DNA of 64,000 nucleotides. Source: Isochrysis galbana. Lineage: Eukaryota; Haptophyta; Isochrysidales; Isochrysidaceae. The notes beneath the pieces were generated by a model. The model ran no database searches and had not been told where the DNA came from. It saw only the letters and a program-made list of their open reading frames with translations. The DNA lies in contig CM030932.1 in NCBI GenBank assembly GCA_018136815.1, positions 688,081-752,080 of the forward strand, written 5' to 3'. The position numbers and the translations under genes were made by a program. Of the stretch, positions 30,027 to 42,069 are shown in pieces; position 1 is the stretch's first letter; each line of letters starts with the position of its first letter.

Positions 30027-31859
30027 TCAGAAGAACGCAGAGGGTGTATCGAGGAGAGAGACGAGGGTGCGATCCGATGGCGACAGGCGTGCGAGAGCCT
30101 CGGAGCGACAGCGAACGAAGGTAGGCGAGGCAAGGGCAGCGTGCGCAAATGCGTGGGAGCCAAACCACGGGGACCCGCGCGACGATCCCGACGAGTACCA
30201 CCACTGCCCGAGGACGAAGACCGCGTGCTGCGGCCGCATCATTGGACCTGCATGGTTGGCAACAGACGGGCGGGCTGAGACGGGCAAATGGGAGACATGA
30301 GCAATGGGGCCACTGTGCGAGGACGGTGCGAGACGAGGCGAGCGGCGCGGGGCCGGAGGATCCAAGCCGGTGGTCTCGGATCTCAAGGGAGCTTCGATCG
30401 CGTGCAACGTCGGTGGAGCTGAGACAGTCTGAGATTGTGATTCTGCAGCCCGCTTTCTCATCTGAGGCTTACGAAGAGGAGGGAAGGGGTGAGCATCATC
30501 ATAGGCGGTGACGAGCGACGCGCAGCGGCGAAGCAATTCGGCTAGCGGCTCCCATGTGGCCGCAGCTTTCGCGTAGCCACGCCATTTGACAAGATACTGC
30601 CTTGAGTTGCCTCGACCTTTGCGGTCAAGAAGTGCATCCACCAGATACTCGTCTGCTTGGACGGGGTCTTCATCTGTGAGGGTGTAGTAGGGACGGAGGT
30701 TAGTCACATGCACCTCCTCGGAGAGGAGGCGATTTTCTTGGTCGCGTAGTCGGTAGCGGCCAGCGCCAAGCGCCTCGCCAATGCGATATGGTCCGCTGTA
30801 GTGGTAGAGGAGCTTGTTGCGGTGTCCTGGAATCTTGCGAACCACCCTATCACCTGGAGCGAATTGGGTGGGGGGAGAGTGAGTGCGTAGCGTGTCAGCT
30901 AGTGCGTCAGCTTGAGATTCTAAAGTTGCATCATAAGCTGCGGCCCACGCCGCCTTTAAACGACAATGCATTTTCCAAGCGTACGAGCGAATTTCCTGAG
31001 GTAACTCGGGAGGCGGGTCAGTGTCAGGTGGATCAGAAAGTTGGGCAGGCAGGCGAAGCTCACGGCCATAGAGCAAGGCCGCAGGTGACATGCGGGTTAT
31101 GCGATTGGCGGAAGCGCGCATGCTCATTAAAAAGAACGGGAGATGATCGACCCAATGACCGCCGCCTTCATCGGTAGCGCGAGCCATGTTGATCAAGGTT
31201 TGCTGAGCTCGTTCCACCAGGCCCACGCTCTCGTGATGATGAGGTGTGCTCGGCCGCAAGTCGGTGCCGGTGCGCTCGAGGATGATCGAGGTAAGTTGAC
31301 TAGCGAGATTGCTGCCGGAGTCCGAGCGGAGTTGCCTTGGTACTCCGTGCCGAGAAACGACGTACGACATGAAGGCGTGAAGAGCGTCGGCACTCGAGGG
31401 GTCGCCGTTGTGAGGGGCCGCCTCGATCCAACGAGTGAGCGAGTCCACGAAAACGAGGAGCTTGTCGAAGCCTCGAGAGCCCTTGATGAAGTCGTGCGTA
31501 GGAGCCATCGAGACGACGTCGCAGAAGACGATGTCGAACGGATAGGCGCCGACCTGCGGTCCCTTGGGGTCTGCGAGGTGGCGGAAGGGTGGCTTAGCTA
31601 AAGTGCACTCGTGGCATTGGCGAACGTGCTCAGAGACGTCTGCGTTCATGCCAGGCCAAAAATATCGGTCTCGTAGAAGGCGCGCCATTCGGTTGTCGCC
31701 GAGGTGGCACAGGTGGTCGTGAAAGGCTTCGAGGTAGGCGCGGCGCATCGTCTTCGGCACGTAGAGGCAGAGCTTCTCGCCGTCTCTCGCCGGCACTCGT
31801 CGGTAGAGTAGTCCAGATCGCAACAGGCATCGAGAAGATTCGCGACTAAGCCAACGCAA
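30027..31859 (-). pseudogene. Gypsy integrase-chromodomain ORF
   Basis: The integrase joins retrotransposon cDNA to the host genome; chromodomains of chromoviruses steer it to modified chromatin. Seen (610 codons from ATG 31859): an HHCC zinc-binding region (about residues 47-85, ending CHEC); a catalytic core with D114 (FCDVVS), D180 (RSDSGSN) and E216 (GLVERA), spacing D-D-35-E; a GPY/F-like segment (YSGPYRIGE, about 355); and a chromodomain (about 404-448, QYLVKWRGY..TWEPL). The frame continues upstream without ATG to about 32050, where it must have been joined to ORF1. It is read as part of a broken pol because of that frameshift. Confidence 0.9.
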
Positions 31860-31962
31860 GCGACGATGGTCGAGGTCGGGGTTATGAGGAGCGGAAGAGA
31901 GAAAGCGGATGAGGTCGTGGCAGTCGGGGTCCTCGGCCTGTGCCTCTTTGAGCGCCTCGGCG

Positions 31963-34900
31963 TTAGGTGTACCGACGTCGAGGTAGGAGAGGTTGAGTCG
32001 TAGAGGACATCCTGGACGATCGTTCGTCAGCTTGCAGACTGGATGCCGTTGTGGTACGAGAACGAGAGGCGGCGACGGCTGGCGACTGATTATTCGATGC
32101 CGTGGTGGAGCGAGAGTTAGGGACGACGGCGGCTAGCAGCTGCCCACCCCCCTGCTTAGGAGCGGACGTCTCCGACGTCCCATCGTCTGCAGCCACCAAG
32201 CGTGACACGCCATCCGCGTCTTTGTGATTAGCGCCCGGCTTGTGCTCGACGGTGAAGCGATACTCGGACAACTTGAGCGCCCAGCGCATCAGACGCGACG
32301 CCGGCCCACCCTGGACGGTGTCCTTCATGGTGTGCAACCAACGGAGAGCTTGGTGATCGATGACGAGGCGGAAGTGCCGGCCCCAAAGGTACGGTCGCCA
32401 AGTGCGAATGCTTTCCAAGGCAGCAAGAAGCTCCACCTCGGTGGTGGTCCAATGACGCTCCGCGGCGGTGAGGCGGCGACCGTAATACGCAACGACATGC
32501 TCGTGTCCGTGGTCGTCAACCTGCGACAGGATTCCGCCGATACCCAGGGTACTGGCCGCGTCCGTTTTGACGATGAACTCCTTGTCGTGACGAGGCGCAG
32601 CTAACACTGGCGTAGACGTGATGAGCTCGATGAGGCGACGGATCGCTGTCTGGCACTCAGGCGACTGAGAGACGGTAGCCACGTCGACGCCCGTACGAGT
32701 AAGGTCGGTGAGAGGGGCCGCGACGTGCGCGAAGCCCTTGATGAACCGACGGTAGTACGAACAAAGGCCGAGAAACGAGCGAACCTTTTCGAGCGAATCG
32801 ATGTGACGCGGATCGATCGAGCGTACCGCCTCGACTTTCTTGGGGTCCATCTCGAGACCACGACGAGACACGACGTGCCCGAGGTATTCGCCCTTGATAG
32901 CGAACAAGATGCACTTGGAGGCCTTGCATGAGAGACCAGCCCATCGGAGACGCTCGAGAACGAGATCGAGACGGTGAAGCATTTGCTCGAAGGAGGTGTC
33001 GATGCGTTCCTCAAGCGTGCTGCCTGTGCCCGTCGACCAAATTCCGATGTCGTCCAGGTACGGCATGCAAATCTCCCACGCGAGGCCCTGGAGCACCGCA
33101 TCCATGAGACGACACATGTAGGAAGGGCCGGATTGGACGCCGAACGGGAGGTAGTTGAACTCGTACTTCTGGCGATGGGTGCAGAACGCCGTGATGGGTT
33201 TGTCCTCCTCCTTGATAGGCAGACACCAGAAGCCGGAGGCGAGATCGAGCAGGCAGAGAAACAAAGAATCTCGAGAGCCTTGGCCCCGAGATAGACGATC
33301 GATAGCTTCGACGGTGAGCGGGAGAGGACTATCCGAGATACGAAGCTTCGAGTTCGTGTCGCGATAATCGACGCAGAAGCGAACGGATCCGTCCTTCTTG
33401 CCGACGAGGACGACCCGCGAAGCCCATGGCGAATTGGACTTACGAATGATGCCTGCCGCCTCCATCTCGGCGACGTGCTTGTCGACGATGGCACGGCCCT
33501 CGTCGCCCATCTTGGACGGAGCGTGCCGGTGGGCTGTAGCACCGGGGAGGAGAGGCAGCTCGACCTCCATGACGTGCGTGTGCCGAGGGTTCTTCGGGTC
33601 GAGAGCGAACGCGTCGATATGCCGTGCCAGCAGGCAGCGTACGCGCTGCCTCTGGGACGGCGACAATTGCTTGTCGGGATCGATGGTGATAGCGTCGAGG
33701 AGCGCGCGCTGTGCCTCAGTGAGCGAGGACTCGGGGTCGTCCCTATCGCCGGCGACCGTCGGCCGAGCCTCGTGCAACTTGTACTCGATGTAGGCTGACG
33801 CCACCGGCGAGTACGCAGGAAGGGTTACAGGACGTGGTGCCAGGTTCCAGACCGTGATCAGCACCTCCCCCTCCGGAGTTGGGGTTTCGACGCTAGTGGC
33901 GACCATTGGAGGAGAATCGAGGCCGTCACGGGGTGGTAGACGGTCGACGAGGATGGCGGAGTCGGGGTAGTTTTCGATGATCTCCAGCGGCAGGCGAACG
34001 GAGAACGTACCCCTCGATCGCGAGGGGATAGTGATAGGCTGCCTGGTGTACAGAGCGAACTCTTTCGACGCAACGGCCGACGTAGAGACGTCGGCGAAGA
34101 ATGGCTCAATTTCGACGGCGGCAGACGAACGGTTAGGAGACGAAGGTGGACTGCGAGTGAAGTCGAGACGAGGGGGCGGCTCAAGCTCGGGATCGAGAGG
34201 GGGCAATGGAACCGAAGTCGACATTGCCGGCGGCGACTCGCCGTGAGCCTGGCGGGATGAAACGTTGTCCGAGATAGGAACGAGCGACGACTCCTCTGCC
34301 CGTGGCGAGTCGGCGGGGATCACGGCGACAAGCGGTGCAGAGGAGAGACGAGGGCGAGTGGAGACGAGGGACGGAACGCGACGATTGTTGACCATAAGGG
34401 TCAAGCGGCTATCACGCCCAGCATCCGGCGACAGTTCGATACAGGCGGCGTATGCTTCCAGGAAATCGTTTCCCAGGAGAAGCATAGGTGCGCCTTCGAC
34501 GACGAGGAAACGGTGTCGGAATTCGACACCGGAGAGAGAGAAGACCAACGTGGCGTAGCCGCGGGTACGGAGGGGGTTACCATCCGGTCCGACAACGGCA
34601 GGTCGGTCCGAAGCGTGTTCGAGCAAGACGCAAGCGTCGCGGGGCAATGTGGCCAACAGCTCGGTGGTTACAACCGAGGGACCGGCTCCCGTGTCGGCTA
34701 GAGTCTTGTTGACGGCGAGGGCGGAATCGACAATATAACGAGTAGGGCCCGTGGCGGAGTGACGGCAAACGATGAGATCGCGAACGTACAGGCAGTGGCG
34801 GGGGTATAGGCTTGGCGGCGTGTCGGAGACAAGCCTCGCCGGTACCTCCCTGGTCAAAGAAGCGACGACAGCAGGCTGGTTGAGAGCAGGTGTGAAACCC

Positions 34901-37197
34901 GAGGGAACGAAGGCGGCGTGCCGCTGCCTATGGTCGGCAATGACGTCAGCAACGGAGCGGCGAGCAGGGCGATCGAGCGGAGGCAGCGGTGGGTGCGAGT
35001 CCGGCAGGGCACCCAAGCCTAGGCGACATGGCGGCGTAGGGAGAAGAGCGAGGCGTTCCTGGTCCGACCAGGTAAGACGCAAGGCAGCATGCCAGCCCTC
35101 TGGCATGAACGTGTCCGGAAAGGAAACGGAGGCACACGTCTCCAAGAGAGGAGGCATTGGAACGAACGGCAATGAGGACGAGGGAGAGGGAGAGGGAGCA
35201 AGGATCGGCAACGCCTCCTCCTCTACCGCGGACGAGTGAAGGCGGACTTCCGCATCGAGCGCCGAAGCCAGCGATGGAGACAATGGCAACCAGGCATACG
35301 AGATCAAGCCTTGCGCACCGCGCACCGCCGTCCATATACGCCAGCGGTTGCGGACCCTGCGAATCATTCGAGCTGGACGGGCGGGCAACAACGACGAGCG
35401 GGGCGATCCTAGCCACGGCCGCCACTCCATATCAATCGCGGCGACACTCGAAACATTCGAAGGCTCGGAACTGGAACTGGAACCAGCCTGAGCCACTTGG
35501 CTGGATTGTCGATCGCGCGCTAGAGATAGGAGAGAGGCGGCGGACGTGGCCGGACGAGAAGGAGTACGGCGACAATAGTCCAAAACGACGGGCATCCACT
35601 GCATCGCCATCGCACCGGCGATGCCCACGTAGGTGCGGCTGCGCATCGAGCCGCGATGAGGGGACATGGGAAGGTTTGCCATTGCGTGCTGGCGACCAGG
35701 AACAATGCAAGTCGGCATGAGCGGAGGAAGGTTGGGCGAAAGGTAGAGTCCCGTAGCCTTAGTGTGCCCCGTTCCATGTTGCCATGGATGGACATATTGC
35801 GTAGCTTCGATACCCCCGAGTAGAGACTTAGCGTAGTGGTGCATTTTCGGGTTTTCCACCGCTAGAAACGGAGCCCCGGCGTTCAGGCGACGGCGGAATT
35901 GCTTTGCGGCGGAGATCGTATCGGACATGCGCTGCGGGTTGGAGTGGATCCACCTTAAGCCAGCGTTCGAGAGATAGGTACACGGCGGGTGCGCGATAAT
36001 CAAGTCCCATCCGAGGTCTTGGACGAGATCCGCGTCCCCTTCGAAGTGCGGAACGTAGTCGACGTCGGACGGAAACAAATCGCACGTCGCCACATCAGCG
36101 CCAGCAAGCAAAAACATGGACGAGACTACTCCACTCGTCTCGCCGATAATCAAGACGCGAGGAGGCGAGATGCCGTCGGTCTGCACGGCCTCGACGTCAC
36201 GCCTTACGTCTCTGAGTGTGACACAAATTTCGTCGAAGTGGATAGGTAGCACCTGAGCTGGAGACTCAGGCGATCGGCTAGGGCGCAGAACAAGCTGCGC
36301 CGCCTCGGCAATATCTTTCGGCATTACGTGCGCGGCACCGTGGGCGGCGGCGCGTTGGAAAGCGAGATCGATAACGTACGAGAGGGTCTCGCCCTCCTTC
36401 AAGGAAGGGCGAGTGCGCGCGAGATGTACGAGCAAATCTTCAGCGGCCGGAACCAAAGTCAGGCACACTGAAAGCTGGCAGAGCGGAACGACAGCGGAAA
36501 CGGAAACGGGACTGCGAGTGACCGGAATGGACGGAGACGCGGCGGCCAAGGTGCGAACCATCTGAAAAGAACGGGACACGACGGCCGGAAGAGAGTCGGA
36601 CGAGAATAGAGCGGGTCGAGAACGGAACAATCGGCGGAATGCGCGTTGCACGACGGAGGGTATGTTGGCGAACACCCCTTCGTCAGCTAAGGAAGATTCA
36701 TCAAACAAGCTAGTCGGTAGCGGTCGCCAACCCAATCGGGTTGGTGCAACCATCGTAGGCGGCGCGAGCCAACGGCGAACAGCGAGGGTGTAGGCCACCG
36801 TCCATCCGGAGGGGCTAACCTCGCTAGCACGGCCAAGGCAGCTTAAAGGCGAGTCTCGAGGGAACGAATTGGCCAGTCCATCCAAGATTTGACTGGCGAC
36901 AGCAGACGGATCGGCAGCGACGGAGCTCAAGGCAAGAATTAGCGTTGAGCGCTCGAAATCGAGAGCATTGAACGAATGATTCGAGAACGACGAGAGCGAC
37001 GAAGGAGGTAGCGAACGAACGGCGAGAGAGAACGGGACTCCCGGAGTCGAGTCGTCCCCACCACATATGAGCAGATGAGGGTGACTGGAGGGCGCAGGCG
37101 ACGCGGTGCGCCCGCGCAGGGTTTTGTACTGCCTGCCCGGGGGTAACCGTGCCCGGGGAACGCAGGCGCGCGTCGCACAGCGCGACCTGTGGTGCAC
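31963..37197 (-). pseudogene. Gypsy polyprotein: methyltransferase-like, protease, RT, RNase H
   Basis: 1744 codons; the first 36 or so are unrelated flanking sequence. Residues 38-346: unknown, conserved in the deleted copy. Residues about 347-540: domain resembling phage-type DNA cytosine methyltransferases, with the SAM-loop-like IIGETSGV, CDLFPSD, a catalytic-type HPPCTYL (403-409), ENPKMH (448-453) and KATGLYL (480-486). Aspartic protease: ADTGAG (834-839). RT: about 1225-1440 with YLDD at 1380. RNase H: D1546, E1587 and D1614. The minus frame ends in a basic tail at 31963, after the shift to the integrase frame. There is no CCHC gag knuckle, so gag is absent or lies upstream of the truncation. 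Confidence 0.9.
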
Positions 37198-37384
37198 TTT
37201 TGTGGTCGACGTCGATTTCGCACGAGCGCGAAAACGTTTTGGGGTCTGTGTGTTGAATGGCGTCGAAAATGTGCATATTTCTCATTAGATTCTGCCTAAT
37301 ATACCCATTTCCAGTAGCATATCCTAAGATCTCGCGATAAAACCTCAATCTTGACTTAGTGAATTTTCACCCTTAGAAGTTAAA
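37090..37384. other. Junction region beyond the truncated retrotransposon
   Basis: Unique-looking sequence at first. 37300-37404 then matches the transposon end at 23314-23410 in inverted orientation. No gene is seen. Confidence 0.4.
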
Positions 37385-37404
37385 AGCCCTGTTTGACCGC
37401 CCTA
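37385..37404 (-). mobile_element. DNA-transposon end, TAGGGCGGTCAAACAGG type
   Basis: AGCCCTGTTTGACCGCCCTA, the reverse complement of the end at 26512, abutting the direct repeat that starts at 37405. The pair 26512 / 37404 could mark one large element or two separate ones. Confidence 0.45.
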
Positions 37405-37582
37405 GCGTTCAGGCGGTCGCTCCCCGGGTGAAAGTGGCGCCTTATAACCTGTCTCGAACAGCCTGACGGCCCTTCCCTCTCTCGCCGCGCCCCATTCAAC
37501 CTCATACCCTGCCGAGCGCCTCACGTGACCCATCTGCAGCGCGCTTCCCCGCCCCCACCCTAGCTCGATGTGGCGGTACAAG
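37405..37582 (+). repeat. Direct repeat, copy 1
   Basis: GCGTTCAGGCGGTCGCTCCC to GCGGTACAAG, nearly identical to 38587-38766. Copy 1 is interrupted by the foldback element at 37583. Confidence 0.8.
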
Positions 37583-38384
37583 GGTGCGGGTGGTTTGACG
37601 TCCGTCAGCGGTCTGGGAGTGGCCATCAGAAAAACCAATATGTGCATTGTGAGCGTCGAATTTTGCAAGCATTGAGCTGTGGGAGCCTCAGTTGCCACAT
37701 GTGATAGGGACAGGTGCAACCACTAGCCCTTAATTGATCGACTGTTTCATGCTGTAAGAGTGTATATTTCTTTATTTTTGGTCAGGTCGCCTGTAGCTGT
37801 AGCTAGTAGGCCCTCATTGAAATGCTGTAGAATGAGAGCTCCACTAACTTCATCTTCCTGGAGTGAGGTGTCAAGCGGGTGTGCCAGATTGTCTGATGCG
37901 TCGTCGGCTGTCGGTCAGGGTATGCATTCCGACCCGGAGTCTGAGATATTGATATTGTTCGAGCTCAACTATCAACTGTTGCAACGAGTGCGCTAAGTGA
38001 CCATGTGGCACTGAATGGTGAAGTGTGAGGTGTAGGGACACATTCAAATATTGAAACTCAGCTGACGGCACCATTGCCAAGATATCTTGCCGCGAAAATG
38101 ACGTTCAGGCATTAACTGAATCATGTTGGTAATGATTTTCCTGCTGAACCTGACCAAAAATAAAGAAGTATATTTTACATGACCATCACGCCATGCGAGC
38201 TTCACACTCTTACAGCATGAAACAGTCGATCAATTAAGGGCTAGTGGTTGCACCTGTCCCTATCACATGTGGCAACTGAGGCTCCCACAGCTCAATGCTT
38301 GCAAAATTCGACGCTCACAATGCACATATTGGTTTTTCTGATGGCCACTCCCAGACCGCTGACGGACGTCAAACCACCCGCACC
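37583..38384. mobile_element. Foldback element with 181-bp inverted repeats
   Basis: Left arm 37583-37763 (GGTGCGGGTGGTTTGACGTC ..) and right arm 38204-38384 (.. GACGTCAAACCACCCGCACC) are essentially identical in reverse complement. A second pairing block lies just inside (TTTATTTTTGGTCAGGT / ACCTGACCAAAAATAAA). The spacer of about 440 bp encodes no transposase. The target duplication is unclear. Confidence 0.85.
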
Positions 38385-38586
38385 AGTCCGGTCTCACACT
38401 AGGCAATGGGCGCCACCATGGCTGCGAGGCGCCCCGGGCTGGCCACTCATACATCTATCACGCCTTCTAGCAGCCGCACGACGCACATACTGGCCGCCAG
38501 CAACCATCCATCTGTGATAGGCAAGGCGAGGTCCGGATGTGCAGACGTCAACACCAAAGACGCGGATGCACAAACGGGCTTTTGCG

Positions 38587-38935
38587 GGGCGTTCAGGCGG
38601 TCGCTCCCCGGGTGAAAGTGGCGCCTTATAACCTGTCTCGAACAGCCTGACGGCCCTTCCCTCTCTCGCCGCGCCCCATTCAACCTCATACCCTGCCGAG
38701 CGCCTCACGCGACCCATCTGCAGCGCGCTTCCCCGCCCCCACCCTAGCTCGATGTGGCGGTACAAGGGTGGACCGTGCGCGGGCTCAGGCAGAGGCCCCA
38801 TACCAGCTGGTCCCTCTACCAGATGCACAGCGCATCCAAGCGCCCAGCACAGCCGCCAGGCCCCGTGACAGCCGGAGGAGCCAGACAGCCGCGCGCCCGC
38901 GCGGCCCCCCCCATCCGTGAGCCTGCCACCTTAAC
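38587..38935 (+). repeat. Direct repeat, longer copy
   Basis: 38587-38766 repeats 37405-37582, and 38767-38935 repeats 26331-26511 inverted. Here the two parts are contiguous, so this is the intact unit from which the other two are fragments. Confidence 0.75.
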
Positions 38936-39580
38936 CTAATATTAGAATGTTAGTATTAGTAGCGTAGTAGTAGCGTAGTAGCTAGCTAGTAGCTAGTACG
39001 GTAGTACACGGTAGTACTTTAGGTGGTAGGCCGTAGGCCCCTTCCCCCCTCCCCCTTTCCCTCTACGCTCTACCCTCTTCCCTCTTCTCTCTTCCCTCTT
39101 CTCTCTTCTCTCTTCTTCTCTCTTTCTCTCTTCTCGTATCTCCCCTTCCCTCCCACCACCGGCGCCTCGCCGCCAACGGACTTTCGGCGTGTTTGTCAGC
39201 GCCGCTCAGCGCCCGATGCAGATGGTCAACGAGCATGGGGAGGCGGCTTCCAAGCTGGGCCTCCAACAGTCGATCAAGAAGGCGAACGCCGGCACGAAGT
39301 CTCGAAAAGCTCCAATCAAACCACCCGCCCGCACCAAAGATGTCTCATCAGTACTGTTATAAGCTTACAACGTCAGTAACAGCTCTGTTTTGCCAAATCA
39401 CTGATATCAGTTATCAGCTCTGAGGTGGGAAAACAGAACTCACTCTAGAGGCTCTTTACTTTCCTTTTTTTTTACTTTTCATGAAGTCTGTATGTGCTGT
39501 CGCGACGCGGGGTGCGTCGTCGCTGCCAGGGGGGCGCCGCTCGCTCGCTCTCGCTCGCAGTCTGGGGCAGTGGCAGCATC
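38936..39580. other. Intergenic, simple-sequence rich
   Basis: GTAGTAGC-type repeats (38945-39020), then a pyrimidine-rich tract (39050-39150, CTCTTCCCTCTTCTCTC). A plus-strand frame at 39193-39423 is not recognised. Confidence 0.4.
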
Positions 39581-40138
39581 ATGGATGGAGGCAGTGGCAG
39601 CACTGGCGATGGCGCGCTGGGAGAGGGAGAGGCAGGCGCGCCCATCGCATGGGGCCGCGCGCGCATCGCGAGCCTTGAGGGCACGCAGCTGGAATGGTCG
39701 ACTGTCGATGAGGCAGCTGGTCGCTCGCACTCCGTGAAGAAGAAGCAGTGCCTCTTTTGTGGCCTGCACTTCATTGGAGGGCCGAGCCAGATCAGGTGCC
39801 ACATCGATGGGTCGCTCAAGCCGCGCAGCATCCGGCTAAGCACACCCACAGCGGCTTGAAAAGAGCGGCACGCGCAGGTGGTTGCGGAGCTGCGCAAGCG
39901 GCGCTCGGAGCAGAAAGCAACGATGGAGTTGGAGACAGAGAAGGAGAAGGAGGCAGCCAGGCAGGAGCGGCTCGTGGCGGCAGCCTCGAAGCACTTTGGA
40001 GCAGTTGCTCCATCGCAGGTCGCGGAGGCATGGCTCAAGGTTGTAATCAAGAAGGCCTTGCCGCTCAACATTTTTGATGACCCGGATTTCCGAGAAGCGG
40101 TGTGCTGCCTTGGGAGTTGGAGATGATTCCCGATGAAC
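39581..40138 (+). pseudogene. hAT-type transposase fragment A
   Basis: A frame from ATG 39581 has a BED-finger-like motif (CLFCGLHFIGGPSQIRCHI) and stops at 39859. In another frame a charged coiled-coil continues, followed by AEAWLKVVIKKALPLNIFDD, resembling the region that precedes the hAT catalytic domain. The frame change at about 39857 may be an intron or a mutation. The catalytic part is absent. Confidence 0.5.
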
Positions 40139-40438
40139 CGGAGGACTCCGACTCCGACGAGAGCGATGACGAGGCCTGAGGTGGAGGCGAGGGCGCAAGA
40201 AGCATAAAAGTAAAAGTAAGTAGTTTTTATGATTGTCGAACTAAGTCTAAGTAGTATCGTTTGCACAGGCAAAGGGAAAGGGCGCACGAGGGAATACACC
40301 GGGTTAGGGAGGGGAGTTTTGTTTTTGAGGCTTCGCACGGGGAGGGGAGTTTTGTTTTTGAGGCTTGCGAGCTGATATGAGTACTGATATCGGTGCGAGC
40401 TCCAAATCCATGAGAGCTCGCAAGCTGACGAGACATCT

Positions 40439-41342
40439 TTGGCCCGCACCGGGAAGGTGTGGAAGACGGTGATCGTGATCGGGGACATCTACCAGAACAC
40501 GCCGCGCGTGAAGTGCACGAACTGCGACGCTGAGTTCTGTGGGGGTGTGACGCGCATCTCCGAGCACATCCTCCGCAAGTGTCCATGCGAGACCCTGGCC
40601 TTCTACAAGCTCAAAGATGAGCTCACGATCGAGGCGGAGTCCGTGCATGAGGTGAAGCGACGCAAGGTCATAGAGGATGACACGTTTGCCAAAGCTCACG
40701 CACTCGAGCGCGAGAGCAAGCTCAACCTCAAGCAACAGTCCATTCACGCGAGCGTTAACTCGGCGTTGGCCGTCGAGGTCGATGATGCCATCGCCGAGTG
40801 GTTCTTCGGGTGCAATATCCCCGCGAGCAATCCCAACCATCCCTTGTGCAAGAAGGCCTTCTCGATGCTCAAGACTGCGCCAGCTTCATACGTCCCGCCA
40901 ACGAAGCAACGCTTGCTGAATAGCTTGCTTGACCACACGGCCAAGCGCTTGTTCGCGGAGGATCAGCCGGTACGTCGGCAACTGATGAAGCACGGCGGCA
41001 CGCTCGTCTCAGATGGCTGGGACGCCATCGACGCATCGCACCTCATAAACATCCTCGTCTGCGTTGTCGGAGGGTCTTTCTTCTTTCTTTGAGGGCACGC
41101 TGTCTTTGTCTAGCAAGGACTCCGAGACCGCGGATGCCGTCGCTAAGCTTCTCATGCGAGAAATTCGTCGCATGGGGCAAACTAGCATCGTGCAGATTTG
41201 CACGGATACGTGCTCTGTGATGAAGAAGGCGTGGTCGATGGTCGAGGCCGAGATGCCATCGATCACGGCGACTTGTTGCGGACCACACGTGATCAACCTT
41301 TACCTCTCCGACCTTGCGGCGATTCCCGAGCCTTCCAGCCTA
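40439..41342 (+). pseudogene. hAT-type transposase fragment B (BED finger plus DUF659)
   Basis: hAT transposases cut and paste DNA elements. Seen: a BED zinc finger (CTNCDAEFCGG..RISEHILRKC); a linker; NIPASNPNHPLCKKAF; and a DUF659-like start of the catalytic domain (GGTLVSDGWDAIDASHLINI, then VQICTDTC, then CGPHVINLYL). A 4-bp duplication in a TTTCTTCTTTCTTTG stretch near 41075 shifts the frame. The gene is cut at about 41342 by an inverted LINE-like ORF1 fragment. The C-terminal dimerisation region is missing. Confidence 0.7.
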
Positions 41343-42026
41343 GAGAGTAGGAATTTCATGAATGTTGCTACATCTTCACTTTTATAATGGTCCTCGGCTA
41401 GCTGGGCTAGCTGAATGAAAAAAGGGGTGTCTTCGGGTTCTTCTTCCTCATCTGGTGGAGGGGAAGCAAATGAGGTGTTTTTGTTGGGAGTCGGCATTGG
41501 GTCCGACTGAAGGTCGGCCCGCTTGCGCGACTGTGGCTGTGGCTGTTGGGCTGGTGGTTGCTGAGCTTGCCTGTGCGTGGCTCTTTCCCCTTGTGTCCAT
41601 GCGCGGCTTGCGCATACGAGATTTGGGTGGAGGATTTGGTTGTTGGTTGGAGGGAGCAAAAGCTCCAAGGATTGTTTGTTTTGTCATGTGCCCGCCCCCG
41701 AGGGGTGCACAGATGGTAGGAGTTACCGCCATGGGGGTGGCAGCAGAGCTGCCACACCCCATGGGGAGTCCTTGAGTGGGTGGCTGCACGGCGGCGCTGG
41801 CGGTCTGAGCTTGGCTCAGGTTCTGCTGGTCTGCAGGGAACAGGGCTTTGCCTGTTCTCTGCTTCTGTGGCTGCCTGGGAGGCGAGGATGGCGGCGCCAT
41901 CTCGACGTCGTTGTCGGGCGGTGCGGAGGCCTGCGAGCGCTTCGGCTCCGGCGGCTTGGGGCGGCCCCTTTGGGGCGTCGTGGCGGCGGGGGTCTGGGAG
42001 ATGGGAGCGGTCGGCGCGCGCTCCAT
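41343..42026 (-). pseudogene. LINE-like ORF1 fragment (MERAPT type)
   Basis: 192 codons from ATG 42026, rich in Pro/Gln/Ser/Ala, starting MERAPTAPISQTP. A frameshift at about 41455 leads into DEEEEPEDTPFFIQL.., which ends at the hAT junction. Related starts are at 3864 and 50591. The disordered N-terminus is compatible with a retroelement ORF1, but no RNA-binding domain is recognised. Confidence 0.5.
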
Positions 42027-42069
42027 CGCTAAAACTATAATTTGTTCTTCAACTCTCTACAAGATGTGA

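Larger units (their letters stand above)
28066..37089 (-). mobile_element. Ty3/gypsy chromovirus with methyltransferase-like domain, 5'-truncated
   Basis: In element order: ORF1 (unknown N-terminal region, methyltransferase-like domain, protease, RT, RNase H); ORF2 (integrase, chromodomain); a 3' untranslated region with tandem repeats; a polypurine tract; the 3' LTR. Homology to the related element ends at 37089, so the 5' LTR, leader and any separate gag are missing. One frameshift separates the ORFs near 32050. The copy is therefore dead or needs help, although both ORFs are otherwise long and open. Confidence 0.9.

Noticed and set aside
30788-35720. Several plus-strand frames of 100-187 codons within the gypsy element
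   Set aside because: All are antisense to the pol ORFs and show no independent family.
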